NCBI RefSeq assembly: GCF_003269035.1
Contig: NZ_QLTK01000004.1
Location: 186,001-250,000, forward strand
Length of the DNA: 64,000 nt
Direction of reading: 5' to 3'
Origin: Paraburkholderia bryophila
GTDB taxonomy: Bacteria; Pseudomonadota; Gammaproteobacteria; Burkholderiales; Burkholderiaceae
Numbering within the stretch: the first letter of the stretch is position 1; the number at the start of each line of letters is the position of its first letter. Shown piece by piece: positions 1-13,058 of the stretch. Both the position numbers and the translations under genes were made by a program. The notes under the pieces were generated by a model. The model was not told the DNA's origin. It made no database searches and was given only the letters and a program-made list of their open reading frames with translations.

Positions 1-2
1 AA

Positions 3-842
3 ACCTTGTTGAATCACTTCAGTGTCGTGCTGGCCACGTTGATCGCCGTCACCTGGTATAAGCAGGCGCGCGCGCTGTTGCGCGGCAAACTCGAATGGCT
101 CGCGGCGGCGCTCGGCTGCGTCGCGCTTTTCTATGCGCGCAGTCCCGCTGCTTATGTGGCGATGCTCGGTGCGGCCTTTGGCGCAGGCTGGGTGATCAGC
201 CCGATTCGCAATACGCGGCTTGTCGTGTCGTTCGGACGCGGCGACCGGCATCTGCTGATCGCGCTGTGCGTGCTGCTGGTGCTGTTCGCGCTGCCATTGC
301 CGACTCGCTATGAACTTGCGCTGCTGTGGCCGCGTCTGGCCGGCGCGGGCATGACCCTGTTCGGCGGCGGTTTCTCTGCGCTGCCGGTTTTGAAGACGCT
401 GTTCGTCACCCCGGCGATCGGTGTGTCGGACAACGACTTCACGCTGGCGTTTTCTTTGTCGCCGCTGTCGCCCGGTCCGCTGCTGAACGTGGTGCCGTTC
501 TTCGGCTATCTGGTGGACGGCTGGCTGGGCGCACTGATCGCCACGCTGGCGTTGTTCGTGCCGTCGGGCTGCCTCGTCGTGCTGGCGCAGCGGCATTTGC
601 ATCAACTGAAGGCGAATCCGCGCTTCGAGCACGGCATGCGGATGCTGCGCGCGGTCACCACCGCGTTTCTCGCGGTGGCGGTGCTGCGCATTGCCGGACA
701 TGTGCCGTTCAAGCCGGCGTATCTGCTTACCGCGCTGTTCTCCGGCATGTGCTTCGTGAAGCTGAAGGTGCCGGTGTACGTGGTGTATGGGACGGTGGCG
801 GTGGTGTGCGGGTTGTGGCTTGCGTATGGGTCGCTGCCGTAG
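3..842 (+). CDS. chrA: Chromate transporter, ChrA family (5' end outside window)
   Basis: The frame is open to the left edge, so the N-terminus lies upstream; the TTG at base 6 is only the first start-like codon, not a chosen start. About 279 residues are visible, mostly hydrophobic helices. Around residues 115-130 a glycine-rich FGGG motif follows a helix and is followed by an SPLSPGPLLN segment; this resembles the repeated motif of the CHR family, in which two homologous halves make a protein of about 400 residues. The visible part would be the end of the first half plus the second half. The expected role is proton-linked chromate export at the inner membrane. The substrate is a family inference; many chromosomal ChrA homologues have no proven chromate phenotype. 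Confidence 0.72.
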   Translation, partial: TLLNHFSVVLATLIAVTWYKQARALLRGKLEWLAAALGCVALFYARSPAAYVAMLGAAFGAGWVISPIRNTRLVVSFGRGDRHLLIALCVLLVLFALPLPTRYELALLWPRLAGAGMTLFGGGFSALPVLKTLFVTPAIGVSDNDFTLAFSLSPLSPGPLLNVVPFFGYLVDGWLGALIATLALFVPSGCLVVLAQRHLHQLKANPRFEHGMRMLRAVTTAFLAVAVLRIAGHVPFKPAYLLTALFSGMCFVKLKVPVYVVYGTVAVVCGLWLAYGSLP

Positions 843-868
843 CGTGGCCCCGCTCTAGCCTTGCAACC

Positions 869-1327
869 TCAAAACCCGCGCGACAGCACGGCGACACCGA
901 TCGTCACCACGCCAAGCACGATATTGATCAGCACCAGGCGCCGGATCGTACCGACCGCCTGGGCGCCGTCCGGCCACTTCTGCGCCTGCACCGCGCGCCG
1001 AATGCGCGGGAACACCGCAAACCGGATATGCCCGAAGATCAGCATCATCACGATGCCGAGGCCGGCCATGGCATGCAACGGCCACGTGGCATGACCGCCG
1101 CCGAATTGCATCAGCAGTAAGCCGCCGGTGATCAGAATCACCAGCACCGCCGCCGCAACCCAATTGAAGAAGCGGCTAAACACCGATTCCCACAAAGGCA
1201 GGCGCAATTGCGGCGATAAATCCGCAATGGCCGGGCGCAGGCAGAAATGCGCGAAGATCATCCCACCCACCCACACCGCGACCGCGAGCAGATGGAGAAA
1301 GAGTGCGAGTTCGATAGCTTTGTTCAT
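869..1327 (-). CDS. CopD-like integral membrane protein
   Basis: A 152-residue protein with four hydrophobic segments (roughly residues 5-27, 48-72, 80-100, 128-148). The N-terminal helix has HLLAVAVWVGGMIFAHF, a histidine plus W-GG signature typical of the CopD/YbaN-like copper-resistance membrane family. Conserved His residues in helices 1 and 3 could bind copper or heme. It converges on the chromate transporter gene, with 26 bp between their ends, so no operon is implied. Function in copper handling is inferred from the family; CopD-domain proteins of this short type are poorly characterised. Confidence 0.7.
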   Translation of the reverse strand: MNKAIELALFLHLLAVAVWVGGMIFAHFCLRPAIADLSPQLRLPLWESVFSRFFNWVAAAVLVILITGGLLLMQFGGGHATWPLHAMAGLGIVMMLIFGHIRFAVFPRIRRAVQAQKWPDGAQAVGTIRRLVLINIVLGVVTIGVAVLSRGF

Positions 1328-1500
1328 GTTGTTTTCCTCTCCCGACGACGCCGTGCCGCTTATGACGAATAATATTTGCGGCGGCTACTGAGCGCATTCG
1401 ACCGCGCGCTGTGCGTGCAGTTCCTGACGCGCGAGGCTTTCCCCGCGGCGAGCGCCCCGCATGCTAGCAGAGGCTCGCCGTGCTCGAACGTCAAGCTTTG

Positions 1501-3825
<2,325 letters not shown>

Positions 3826-3889
3826 CTAGATTCCGTATCCGTGTTTGGCGTGAAGTGAGTTCAGGGAGATCGAGCGCGCTTCGACGCGC

Positions 3890-5875
3890 TCAGATGTCCG
3901 CTTCCACTTCGTTGCCCTTTTCTTCCAGCCAGCTACGGCGCGAGGCCGCTTCGCCCTTGCCCATCAGCATGGTCATGCGCGCTACCGTGGCGTCGTAGTC
4001 GAGTTCGCCGAGCGCGACCGGTGTCAAGCGCCGCGTGTCGGGGTTCATGGTCGTATCCCACAACTGTTCCGCACTCATTTCGCCGAGGCCCTTGAAGCGG
4101 CTGATCGACCATTGCGTATCGCGTACGCCGTCTTTACGGAGTTTGTCGAGGATCGCTTCGAGTTCGCCCGCGTCGAGCGCGTACAGTTTCTGCGCCGGCT
4201 TCTTGCCGCGCGCCGGTGCATCGACCCGGAACAACGGCGGACGCGCGACGCACACATGCCCGCGTTCGATCAGTTGCGGGAAATGCCTGAAAAACAGCGT
4301 GAGCAGCAACACCTGGATATGCGAACCGTCGACGTCGGCGTCCGACAGAATGCAGATCTTGCCGTAGCGCAGATTCGACAGATCGATCTTGTCGTCCGGG
4401 CTGTGCGGATCGACGCCGATCGCTACCGAAATGTCATGCACTTCGTTATTGGCGAACAGCCGGTCGCGCTCGGTTTCCCACGTGTTCAGCACCTTGCCGC
4501 GCAACGGCAGGATCGCCTGATATTCCTTGTCGCGGCCCATCTTGGCCGACCCGCCCGCCGAGTCGCCCTCGACGAGGAACAGTTCGTTGCGGCCGATTTC
4601 CGTCGACTCGCAATCGGTCAGCTTGCCCGGCAACACCGCCACGCCCGAGCTCTTGCGCTTCTCGACCTTCTGGCCGGCACGCGTACGCGCCTGCGCCTGC
4701 TTGATGACGAGGTCGGCGAGTTTCTTGCCGTGCTCGACGTGCTGATTCAGCCACAACTCCAGCGCCGGACGCGAGAACGACGACACCAGCTTGACCGCGT
4801 CGCGGCTATTCAGGCGCTCCTTGATCTGCCCTTGAAATTGCGGATCGAGCACCTTGGCCGACAGCACGAACGAGACGCGCGCGAACACGTCTTCGGCGAG
4901 CAGCTTCACGCCCTTCGGCTGCAGATTGTGCAGTTCGACGAAGCTCTTCACCGCCTGATACAGACCGTCGCGCAAGCCGGATTCGTGCGTGCCGCCCGCG
5001 GGCGTCGGAATCAGGTTCACGTACGACTCGCGCATCAGCGTGCCTTCCTCGCTCCACGCAACGACCCACGACGCGCCCTCGCCTTCCGCGAAGGTTTCTT
5101 CGCTCGCGCGCGAGTTTTCGACGAAACGTTCGCCCTCGAACAGCGGGATCAGCAGATCGCTGCCGTTCATGCCTTCGAGCAGATAGCCGCGCAGACCGTC
5201 TTCGTATTTCCAGGTTTGCTGTTCGCCGGTTTTCTCGTTGATCAGCGTAACTTCGACGCCCGGCAGCAGCACCGCCTTCGAACGCAGCAGACGTTGCAGT
5301 TCGCCGAGCGGCAGGTTCGGCGAGTCGAAGTATTTCGGATTGGCCCACGCGGTGACGCGCGTGCCGGACTTCTTGTCGCCCTTCACCGCGGCACGCACTT
5401 CGAGCGCTTTGGCGACGTCGCCATTGGCGAAGCTCAGATCGGCGACCTTGCCGTCGCGCCACACGGTGACGTCGAGGCGGGTGGACAGCGCGTTGGTGAC
5501 CGACACGCCGACACCGTGCAGGCCGCCGGAAAACGTGTACGCGCCGCCGGCGGCTTTGTCGAACTTGCCGCCCGCGTGCAGGCGCGTGAAGACGATTTCG
5601 ACGACCGGCACGCCTTCTTCCGGATGCAGGCCGAACGGAATGCCGCGGCCGTCGTCTTCGACCGAGACCGAGTGGTCCGCGTGCAGCGTGACGGTGATCT
5701 GGCGGCCGTGGCCGCCGAGGGCCTCGTCCGACGCGTTGTCGATGACTTCCTGAATGATGTGCAGCGGATTTTCGGTGCGGGTGTACATCCCGGGCCGTTG
5801 CTTGACCGGCTCGAGGCCCTTCAACACCTTGATCGACGCTTCGCTATACGCGGCGTTTGGCTTTTTCGTAGACAT
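3890..5875 (-). CDS. parE: DNA topoisomerase IV subunit B
   Basis: A 661-residue GHKL ATPase subunit of topoisomerase IV. Seen: the ATP-binding Bergerat fold (EVIDNASDEALGG near residue 45, DDGRGIPFG near residue 75, GGLHGVGVSVTNALS near residue 118), a transducer domain, and the TOPRIM region with LVEGDSAGGSAKMGRD near residue 440 and the metal-binding DADVDGSHI near residue 515. The C-terminal RFKGLGEM motif is also present. It hydrolyses ATP to drive strand passage by ParC and is encoded directly upstream of parC. It ends with a short acidic tail, EVEADI. Length and absence of the large GyrB insertion support ParE over GyrB. Confidence 0.96.
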   Translation of the reverse strand: MSTKKPNAAYSEASIKVLKGLEPVKQRPGMYTRTENPLHIIQEVIDNASDEALGGHGRQITVTLHADHSVSVEDDGRGIPFGLHPEEGVPVVEIVFTRLHAGGKFDKAAGGAYTFSGGLHGVGVSVTNALSTRLDVTVWRDGKVADLSFANGDVAKALEVRAAVKGDKKSGTRVTAWANPKYFDSPNLPLGELQRLLRSKAVLLPGVEVTLINEKTGEQQTWKYEDGLRGYLLEGMNGSDLLIPLFEGERFVENSRASEETFAEGEGASWVVAWSEEGTLMRESYVNLIPTPAGGTHESGLRDGLYQAVKSFVELHNLQPKGVKLLAEDVFARVSFVLSAKVLDPQFQGQIKERLNSRDAVKLVSSFSRPALELWLNQHVEHGKKLADLVIKQAQARTRAGQKVEKRKSSGVAVLPGKLTDCESTEIGRNELFLVEGDSAGGSAKMGRDKEYQAILPLRGKVLNTWETERDRLFANNEVHDISVAIGVDPHSPDDKIDLSNLRYGKICILSDADVDGSHIQVLLLTLFFRHFPQLIERGHVCVARPPLFRVDAPARGKKPAQKLYALDAGELEAILDKLRKDGVRDTQWSISRFKGLGEMSAEQLWDTTMNPDTRRLTPVALGELDYDATVARMTMLMGKGEAASRRSWLEEKGNEVEADI

Positions 5876-5902
5876 GGTTGACTCGGGTGCGGCGGTTCAT
5901 CG

Positions 5903-5937
5903 TTGTCCACAGGTCCTGTGGACAGGTCCGTGGACAA
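5903..5937. promoter_or_regulatory. Nested inverted repeat upstream of parE with DnaA-box-like ends
   Basis: Twenty-eight bases upstream of the parE start, TTGTCCACA (5903-5911) is one mismatch from the DnaA-box consensus TTATCCACA. The inverted copy GTGGACAA lies at 5930-5937. Between them TCCACAGG-T-CCTGTGGA (5906-5922) is a perfect 8-bp dyad. The placement suggests an operator or DnaA-type control of parEC, but nothing shows which protein binds. The rest of the 316-bp gap up to 6191 shows no other convincing feature. Confidence 0.4.
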
Positions 5938-6191
5938 TGCGTTGACTTTTCAAAAAAAGCGAAACGAAACAACGGAGTTAGGCAGCGTGCCCGCCGTGCG
6001 GGCATGCCTGTTCGCGGGGTATTTTACTGATTTCGAATCAGGCGGCAATTCACTACTTGCCGGATTGGCCATCTGGATAAGGGGCAGCGTGGACAACGAC
6101 GCCGCTTCAATCTCGACGAACGGCAGGTGCCGGGCGCGCCGCGACGCGCAGCGCACCGTCGCGCTGCACTCGCGGCCGCCGCTTGTGCACT

Positions 6192-8129
<1,938 letters not shown>

Positions 8130-8311
8130 GGAGAATTGGAGAAGACAGCGATGAGTCGGAACTGCCCATTGTACCGGGCGCGCGGGGCGGTGCCTGTATG
8201 GCGGAAGAGATAGGCTGTTTGGCGGGCTGGTGGAACGTGGATCGGCCGTGTGCGCGGTGCGAGCGGCCGGTCGGCAGATACACCGGACCGGCCGGCTCGT
8301 GCGGCGCGCGA

Positions 8312-8713
8312 TTACTTCACGTGCACCGTGATGGTCTTGCTCAATTCCGGACCGTACGAACGATGCATGCCGTCGCCGAATTGCAGCGTCAGCGTGTGGT
8401 CGCCCGGCGGCAGCGTGAGATCGGTTTCGGTCTGGCCCTTGCCGAAGTGCAGCGACTTGTCGGTCGCGGGAATCACCTCGCCCTTGGGCAGCGGCTGACC
8501 GTCGATCAGCAGATGATGATGACCCGTGCCTTCGGTCATCGTGCCGGCCGGCGCGATCTTCATGCCGTCGACGGCGAACACCACGTGCACGGGATTGCTG
8601 ACGCTCGCGCCGTCCGCCGGTTGCACGAACGACACGCTCGCCGCCTGCGCCACGCCCGACACGGCGAGCAATCCAGCCATTGCCGCACCTGCCAACCATT
8701 TGTTTTTGAACAT
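8312..8713 (-). CDS. DUF4399 family periplasmic protein
   Basis: A 133-residue exported protein. Residues 1-24 form a signal peptide (Lys at positions 3 and 5, hydrophobic core, AQA cleavage site). The mature part has FVQPADGASVSNPVHVVFAVDGMKIAPAG, EGTGHHHLLID and a C-terminal DHTLTLQFGDG, matching the DUF4399 family, a beta-sandwich with a conserved His cluster. The His-His-His run suggests metal binding, but no function is established. The start at 8711-8713 gives the signal peptide; the upstream extension of the frame has no such feature. It stands alone, downstream of no obvious partner. Confidence 0.85.
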   Translation of the reverse strand: MFKNKWLAGAAMAGLLAVSGVAQAASVSFVQPADGASVSNPVHVVFAVDGMKIAPAGTMTEGTGHHHLLIDGQPLPKGEVIPATDKSLHFGKGQTETDLTLPPGDHTLTLQFGDGMHRSYGPELSKTITVHVK

Positions 8714-9054
8714 CGTTTTTCCCCTGTTGGAAACGAAATGATGCGCGGGCCGGGCCGTCGAAACCGGCCTGGCCGTGTGTGGCCGATCGTCGCAAGCCGT
8801 GCCGGACACCCGGCGCGGCCGTTTCAACGACAGGCTGCGGATCAGAGCATACACGCTGTGCGCGACGGGATTCGCGAGTCGTTCGCGAGTCATCCGGCGG
8901 TCGGGCGCGTCTCGTCGCTGGCGCTTTGCGGCGCCGCAGCGTCGGTAGTTTTCGGTCGAATTGACAAATTCCGGTAATATTGCGGGTCGCCGCCGTGCCT
9001 AAAAAAGGGGCAGACGGGCGGATCATTTGCATTGAATAGAGAGAAGAGTACGTC
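8714..9054. other. Intergenic region between divergent DUF4399 and rubredoxin genes
   Basis: A 341-bp divergent gap that must hold both promoters. A GGGGAAAAACG stretch next to 8713 supplies a ribosome-binding site for the minus gene, and AGAGAAGAG at 9040-9048 one for the plus gene. TTGACA occurs at 8961-8966 and TAATAT at 8975-8980, but the 8-bp spacing rules them out as one promoter. No other gene or repeat was seen. Confidence 0.5.
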
Positions 9055-9246
9055 GTGAGCGAAGTAATCGAAGTGACTGAATATAAAAGCTGGGTCTGCC
9101 TGATTTGCGGCTGGATCTACAACGAGGAAGAAGGCATTCCCGAGGAAGGCATCGCGCCGGGCACGCGCTTCGCCGCGATTCCCGAAGACTGGCGCTGCCC
9201 GCTGTGCGATGTGGGTAAGGCGGAATTCGCGGTCGTGGAGTTTTGA
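9055..9246 (+). CDS. rubA: Rubredoxin
   Basis: A 63-residue iron protein with the two CxxC knuckles of rubredoxin: VCLICGWIYN (residues 14-23) and RCPLCDVGKAEF near the C-terminus, plus the conserved aromatic and acidic core (EEEGIPEEGIAPGTRF, PEDWRCP). The four cysteines bind one Fe and carry single electrons, in this group often to alkane hydroxylases or for oxygen detoxification. The start is GTG at 9055 behind a purine-rich ribosome-binding site; the extra eight residues before the core are longer than in minimal 54-residue rubredoxins. Transcribed alone ahead of rhlE, with no visible partner reductase. Confidence 0.93.
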   Translation: MSEVIEVTEYKSWVCLICGWIYNEEEGIPEEGIAPGTRFAAIPEDWRCPLCDVGKAEFAVVEF

Positions 9247-9458
9247 GGTTGGCTTTTGATTGAGCCTTGCCTGCGCGCGGTGATAGTGGCGTACGGCGCG
9301 GTAGTTCCGACGGTCCAGCAGGGTTGCCCGCTGGGCCGTTTTGCGTTCTGGAGTGCGCTTTTTCGCGGCTTGTCGGCCGTGCGAGCCATGCAGAGGGTTC
9401 CGCGCCGTGCAGTGAGGCGGCAACCGCTAGAATTGCGACTTTAGCCCGGAATACGTCA

Positions 9459-10937
9459 ATGTCTTTTGCCTCGATCGGCCTGATCGGTCCCTTGCTGCGT
9501 AACCTGCAGGACCTCAACTACGAGACCCCCACGCCGGTGCAGGCCAAGGCGATTCCCGCCGTGCTCAGCGGCAAAGACGTCATGGCGGCGGCGCAGACCG
9601 GCACGGGCAAAACGGCGGGGTTCGCGCTGCCGCTCTTGCAACGGCTGGTGCAACACGGCCCGGCGGTGTCCAGCAACCGCGCGCGGGCTCTGGTGCTGGT
9701 CCCCACGCGTGAACTGGCCGAACAGGTGCTGCAGAGCTTTGTCGATTACGGCAAAGGCCTCGACTTGCGCTGTCTGGCCGCCTACGGTGGCGTGAGTATC
9801 AACCCGCAGATGATGACGTTGCGCAAAGGCGTGGATGTCCTCGTTGCCACGCCGGGCCGTCTGCTGGATCTCCATCGCCAGAACGCCGTGCAGTTCGATC
9901 AGGTGCAGACGCTGGTGCTGGACGAAGCCGACCGCATGCTGGATCTGGGCTTTGAGCGCGAACTCAACGCCGTCTTTGCCGCCTTACCGGCCCGGCGCCA
10001 GACCCTGCTGTTCTCCGCCACGTTTTCCGACGATATCCGCGCCATGGCGGCAGGTATTCTGCGCAGCCCGGTCGATATCAGCGTCAGCCCGCCCAATGCC
10101 ACGGCCAGCAGGATCAAGCAATGGGTGGTGCCGGTGGATAAAAAGAACAAGCCCGACCTCTTCATGCACCTCGTGGCCGAGAACGACTGGACGCACGCGC
10201 TGGTGTTCGTCAAAACCCGCAACGGCGTGGATTACCTGGCGGCCATGCTGGATGACGCAGGCTATGCGGTCGACACCATCCACGGCGACAAACCGCAACC
10301 CGCGCGCCTGCGTGCGCTGGAGCGCTTCAAGACGGGCCAGGTGCAAATGCTGGTCGCCACCGACGTGGCCGCGCGCGGACTGGATATCGACGACCTGCCG
10401 CTGGTGATCAACGTCGATCTGCCGATCGTAGCGCAAGATTACGTGCACCGTATTGGCCGCACCGGCCGCGCGGGCGCGAGCGGCGTGGCGGTGTCCCTTG
10501 TGTGTGCCGATGAAGCACCGCAACTGGCCGCGATCGAAGCGCTGATCCGGCAAACGCTGCGTCGCGAGGAAGAGCCGGGATTTGAAGCCGAACATCGCGT
10601 GCCGCAGACCAGTGCGACGGGCGAGATCATTAAGAAACCCAAAAAACCTAAGAAGCCGAAGGTGCCGCAGGGTGTGGTTGGCGCGCCTCAGGCGGTGAAC
10701 AAGAAACCGCGCCTGCAAAGCGGGGAAGGCAAACGCAAGCCTGTGGCGCAGCGCGCTGTAGCGGCGGGGAAAGGCAGTAAGGGCACTAAAGACAGTCAAG
10801 GTAGTCGAGGCACGAGCTTGTTCAGCGGTAGCCCATTCAGTGCGCAAAAGCCACGCGGCAAAGCTGCCGGCAAGCCGACTGTGGGGGGGTCGCCTAAACC
10901 GGCTGGCAAACCCGCTGGTGGCCATGGAAAACGCTGA
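9459..10937 (+). CDS. rhlE: DEAD-box ATP-dependent RNA helicase, RhlE type
   Basis: A 492-residue RNA helicase. Seen in order: Q motif (YETPTPVQAKAIP), motif I AAQTGTGKT, Ia PTRELAEQ, motif II VLDEADRMLDLGF, motif III SATF, then domain 2 with VATDVAARGLDID and motif VI HRIGRTGRAG. From about residue 385 the protein becomes a low-complexity basic tail (KKPKKPKKPKVP and further Lys/Gly/Ser-rich sequence), as in RhlE, which binds RNA and ribosome precursors. The ATG at 9459 is chosen because MSFASIGL is the conserved RhlE beginning; the longer upstream frame has no homology-like sequence. Role: RNA duplex unwinding in ribosome assembly or RNA decay. Confidence 0.93.
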   Translation: MSFASIGLIGPLLRNLQDLNYETPTPVQAKAIPAVLSGKDVMAAAQTGTGKTAGFALPLLQRLVQHGPAVSSNRARALVLVPTRELAEQVLQSFVDYGKGLDLRCLAAYGGVSINPQMMTLRKGVDVLVATPGRLLDLHRQNAVQFDQVQTLVLDEADRMLDLGFERELNAVFAALPARRQTLLFSATFSDDIRAMAAGILRSPVDISVSPPNATASRIKQWVVPVDKKNKPDLFMHLVAENDWTHALVFVKTRNGVDYLAAMLDDAGYAVDTIHGDKPQPARLRALERFKTGQVQMLVATDVAARGLDIDDLPLVINVDLPIVAQDYVHRIGRTGRAGASGVAVSLVCADEAPQLAAIEALIRQTLRREEEPGFEAEHRVPQTSATGEIIKKPKKPKKPKVPQGVVGAPQAVNKKPRLQSGEGKRKPVAQRAVAAGKGSKGTKDSQGSRGTSLFSGSPFSAQKPRGKAAGKPTVGGSPKPAGKPAGGHGKR

Positions 10938-11496
10938 CGCTGATTTGTGGGAACGAGTCATGCCAACGCTACTGGGACGGGCTGGCGATTGCGGACTGCT
11001 GGCAGACAGCGGCGAGGCTTCGGCGTGCATCAGGTCGGCGGGTCACGGCGTCTGCTTGGCTCGCTGAGGTTCATAGGATGAAGGGGCGATCGAGCGATGC
11101 CAGTCCGCTTTGGCGGTGTCGAATCGAGCGGTCAGTCGGTGTGGCGGACGATGTTTCGTCACGAGCCAGCCCACCTTGATGGTGGCTGCGTCGACGGCGT
11201 TCCCCCCCTTCTCGCTCCCGACTTTTTTCGCCCTCGCCCACACCTGCGCCACGCCTTTCGTTTTGAATGTTTTTGCTATACTCTGGCCGCGCCTACGTAG
11301 CTGGGCACGTCAGCGACTGCCCGGCGACGGGATTGAAGCCATGTTCGTTCCTGGCCTCGATCGCTGTGGCGGTGCTAGATTCCACATGGTGTCACGGCGC
11401 TTCATTTAGGAAGAAGCAAAGAAGCCGAAAACGCCTGTACGACAAGGCTCAAATCAATACCGGCAAGGGGCCAGTCGTCCCATTGCCCATATCCAT
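10938..11496. other. Intergenic region before tRNA-Arg
   Basis: 559 bp without a convincing gene; the short open frames here lack ribosome-binding sites and family-like sequence. TATACT at 11277-11282 is a good -10 element and could drive the tRNA transcript, but no matching -35 hexamer is seen. The leader between it and the tRNA is moderately AT-richer than the flanking genes. Confidence 0.45.
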
Positions 11497-11571
11497 CTCC
11501 CTGTAGTTCAATGGATAGAACAAGTGCCTCCTAAGCGCTAGATACAGGTTCGATTCCTGTCAGGGGGACCA
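11497..11571 (+). tRNA. tRNA-Arg (anticodon CCU)
   Basis: A complete cloverleaf can be drawn. Acceptor CTCCCTG (11497-11503) pairs with CAGGGGG (11561-11567), with one G-T wobble; D stem GTTC/GAAC; anticodon stem AGTGC/GCGCT with loop CTCCTAA, anticodon CCT; T stem ACAGG/CCTGT around TTCGATT. The discriminator A is followed by an encoded CCA at 11569-11571. It reads the rare AGG arginine codon. The 3' end is the integration site of the element that follows, and the tRNA is left intact. Confidence 0.97.
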
Positions 11572-11666
11572 ACTAGCGTCCCAGCGTCGCCCAAGTTTGG
11601 CCAGAAAAGCCCCGTAAGCCTTGCGCTGCGGGGCTTTTTTCTGCCATCATTGCCCATGGTTGCCCA
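11557..11666 (+). repeat. Left attachment-site repeat (attL) including tRNA 3' end and terminator
   Basis: This 110-bp stretch starts in the T arm of the tRNA and is repeated imperfectly at 29354-29462. Shared segments include CTGTCAGGGG, ACCA, AGCGTCCCAG, a 29-base identical block at 11605-11633, and paired ATTGCCCA/GTTGCCCA words at the end. It marks the left boundary of an integrated element whose integrase gene starts 72 bp further on. The core exchange site is probably in the tRNA 3' end. Confidence 0.85.
11605..11639 (+). terminator. Rho-independent terminator of tRNA-Arg
   Basis: AAAAGCCCC (11605-11613) pairs with GGGGCTTTT and runs into a T tract; the loop is about 15 bases. It lies 34 bp after the tRNA. 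An almost identical hairpin sits in the right repeat at 29400-29436, so the incoming element supplied a new terminator while displacing the old one. Confidence 0.85.
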
Positions 11667-11738
11667 CTACTAACCAAGTTGGTTGGGGGCATCATTGGGG
11701 AAATTGACCGATGCCCCAAAAATCGATGCCCCCACGCG

Positions 11739-12965
11739 ATGCCCAAGCAAATAGCTCCACTCACAGAGATGCAGGCCCGCAAGGCCAAGCCGGCTGAGAA
11801 GTCATACCGGCTCGCCGACGGCAAGGGTCTGTACCTCGAGGTGATGCCCAACGGATCGCGCTACTGGCGGATGAAATACCGGTTCGACGGCAAGGAAAAA
11901 CGCGCCGCCTTCGGCGTCTACCCAGAGGTCAGCCTCGCAGACGCTCGAAAGGCGTGCCTTGCCGCGCGCCAGCAACTGGCCGCCGGCATCGATCCGTCGG
12001 AACAGAAAAAGAAAGTGAAGCGCGCGCGAGCGCTCGAGGCGGTTTCCACGTTTGAAGCGGTGGCCCGCGAGTGGTTCGACTCGCAGAAAGGCAGTTGGAC
12101 GGAGGTCTATGCAGGCAAGGTGATCAATTCGCTGGAGGTCGACGCCTTCCCGAAGATCGGAGCCAAGCCGATCGGGGACATCGAAGCGCCGCACATGCTG
12201 GAAATCGTCCGGGCGATTGAGGCGCGCGGCGTGCGCGAAACGGCGAAGCGCGTCCTGCAGCGATCGCGCGCGGTGTTTCAGTACGGCATCATGACCGGCA
12301 GGTGCTCCCGCAACCCGGCGGCCGATATTGACGCGGAGACGGTGCTCAAGAAGGGCACCGGCGTGCGCCATATGGCCCGGGTCAAGCCCATCGAAATTCC
12401 GCAACTGATGCGCGACATCGCGGGCTACCAAGGTGACGTAGTAACCCGCCTAGCGCTTCGCTTCATGGCTCTAACGTTCGTCCGGACCACCGAAATGATC
12501 AATGCGGAATGGACCGAGATCGACGAAAGAAACGCCGAGTGGCGGGTACCGCCGGAGCGGATGAAGATGCGAGATCCGCACATCGTCCCCCTGTCTAGCC
12601 AGGCGCTCGAAGTCCTGAAAGAGCTGCGCGCTCTGAACGGCGGGGAAAAGTACGTCTTTCACAGCGTGCAGGGCCGCACCCGGGCGCCTATCTCAAATAA
12701 CACGATGCTGTTTGCGCTCTACCGCATGGGCTACAAGTCCCGAATGACAGGCCACGGCTTCCGTGGACTTGCCGCCACGGTGCTGCGCGAGTTGGGCTAC
12801 AGCCGCGATGTCGTCGATCGACAGCTCGCGCACGCTGAACGCAATCAGGTAACCGCCGCGTACGTTCACGCCGAGTACCTGCCGGAGCGGCGCCGAATGA
12901 TGCAGCGCTGGGCCGATTACCTCGATCAAGCCCGGGATCTTCCCGACGAACGAATTAATCCGTAG
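11739..12965 (+). CDS. int: Tyrosine integrase, P4/DUF4102 family
   Basis: A 408-residue site-specific recombinase of the P4/bacteriophage-island type that integrates at tRNA 3' ends. Residues 1-85 are the DUF4102 arm-binding domain (LTEMQARKAKP, KGLYLEVMPNGSRYWRMKYRFDGKEKRAAFGVYPEVSLADAR split over two strands). The catalytic domain has Arg249 (TFVRTTEMI), His339 and Arg342 (GHGFRGLAAT), His365 (LAHAERNQ) and nucleophile Tyr375 (TAAYVHAEYL). The start at 11739 is chosen because MPKQIAPLTEMQ is the usual N-terminus; an upstream ATG would add 20 unrelated residues. It directly follows the left att repeat and reads into the element. All catalytic residues are present, so it is probably active. 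Confidence 0.95.
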   Translation: MPKQIAPLTEMQARKAKPAEKSYRLADGKGLYLEVMPNGSRYWRMKYRFDGKEKRAAFGVYPEVSLADARKACLAARQQLAAGIDPSEQKKKVKRARALEAVSTFEAVAREWFDSQKGSWTEVYAGKVINSLEVDAFPKIGAKPIGDIEAPHMLEIVRAIEARGVRETAKRVLQRSRAVFQYGIMTGRCSRNPAADIDAETVLKKGTGVRHMARVKPIEIPQLMRDIAGYQGDVVTRLALRFMALTFVRTTEMINAEWTEIDERNAEWRVPPERMKMRDPHIVPLSSQALEVLKELRALNGGEKYVFHSVQGRTRAPISNNTMLFALYRMGYKSRMTGHGFRGLAATVLRELGYSRDVVDRQLAHAERNQVTAAYVHAEYLPERRRMMQRWADYLDQARDLPDERINP

Positions 12966-13058
12966 CGGCTTGTCGCGTCTAGCCCGACGGGGCTAAAACA
13001 GGGCTCCCTTATCCTGCTGGCGCGGCATCAAATTTTTAAGGGTATGTGAGGGCGCTCA

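Noticed and set aside
4112..5881. A 589-codon frame opposite parE
   Set aside because: Complete antisense overlap with a topoisomerase gene; no ribosome-binding site or domain.
8961..8980. Promoter TTGACA/TAATAT before rubredoxin
   Set aside because: The hexamers are only 8 bp apart, too close for sigma-70.
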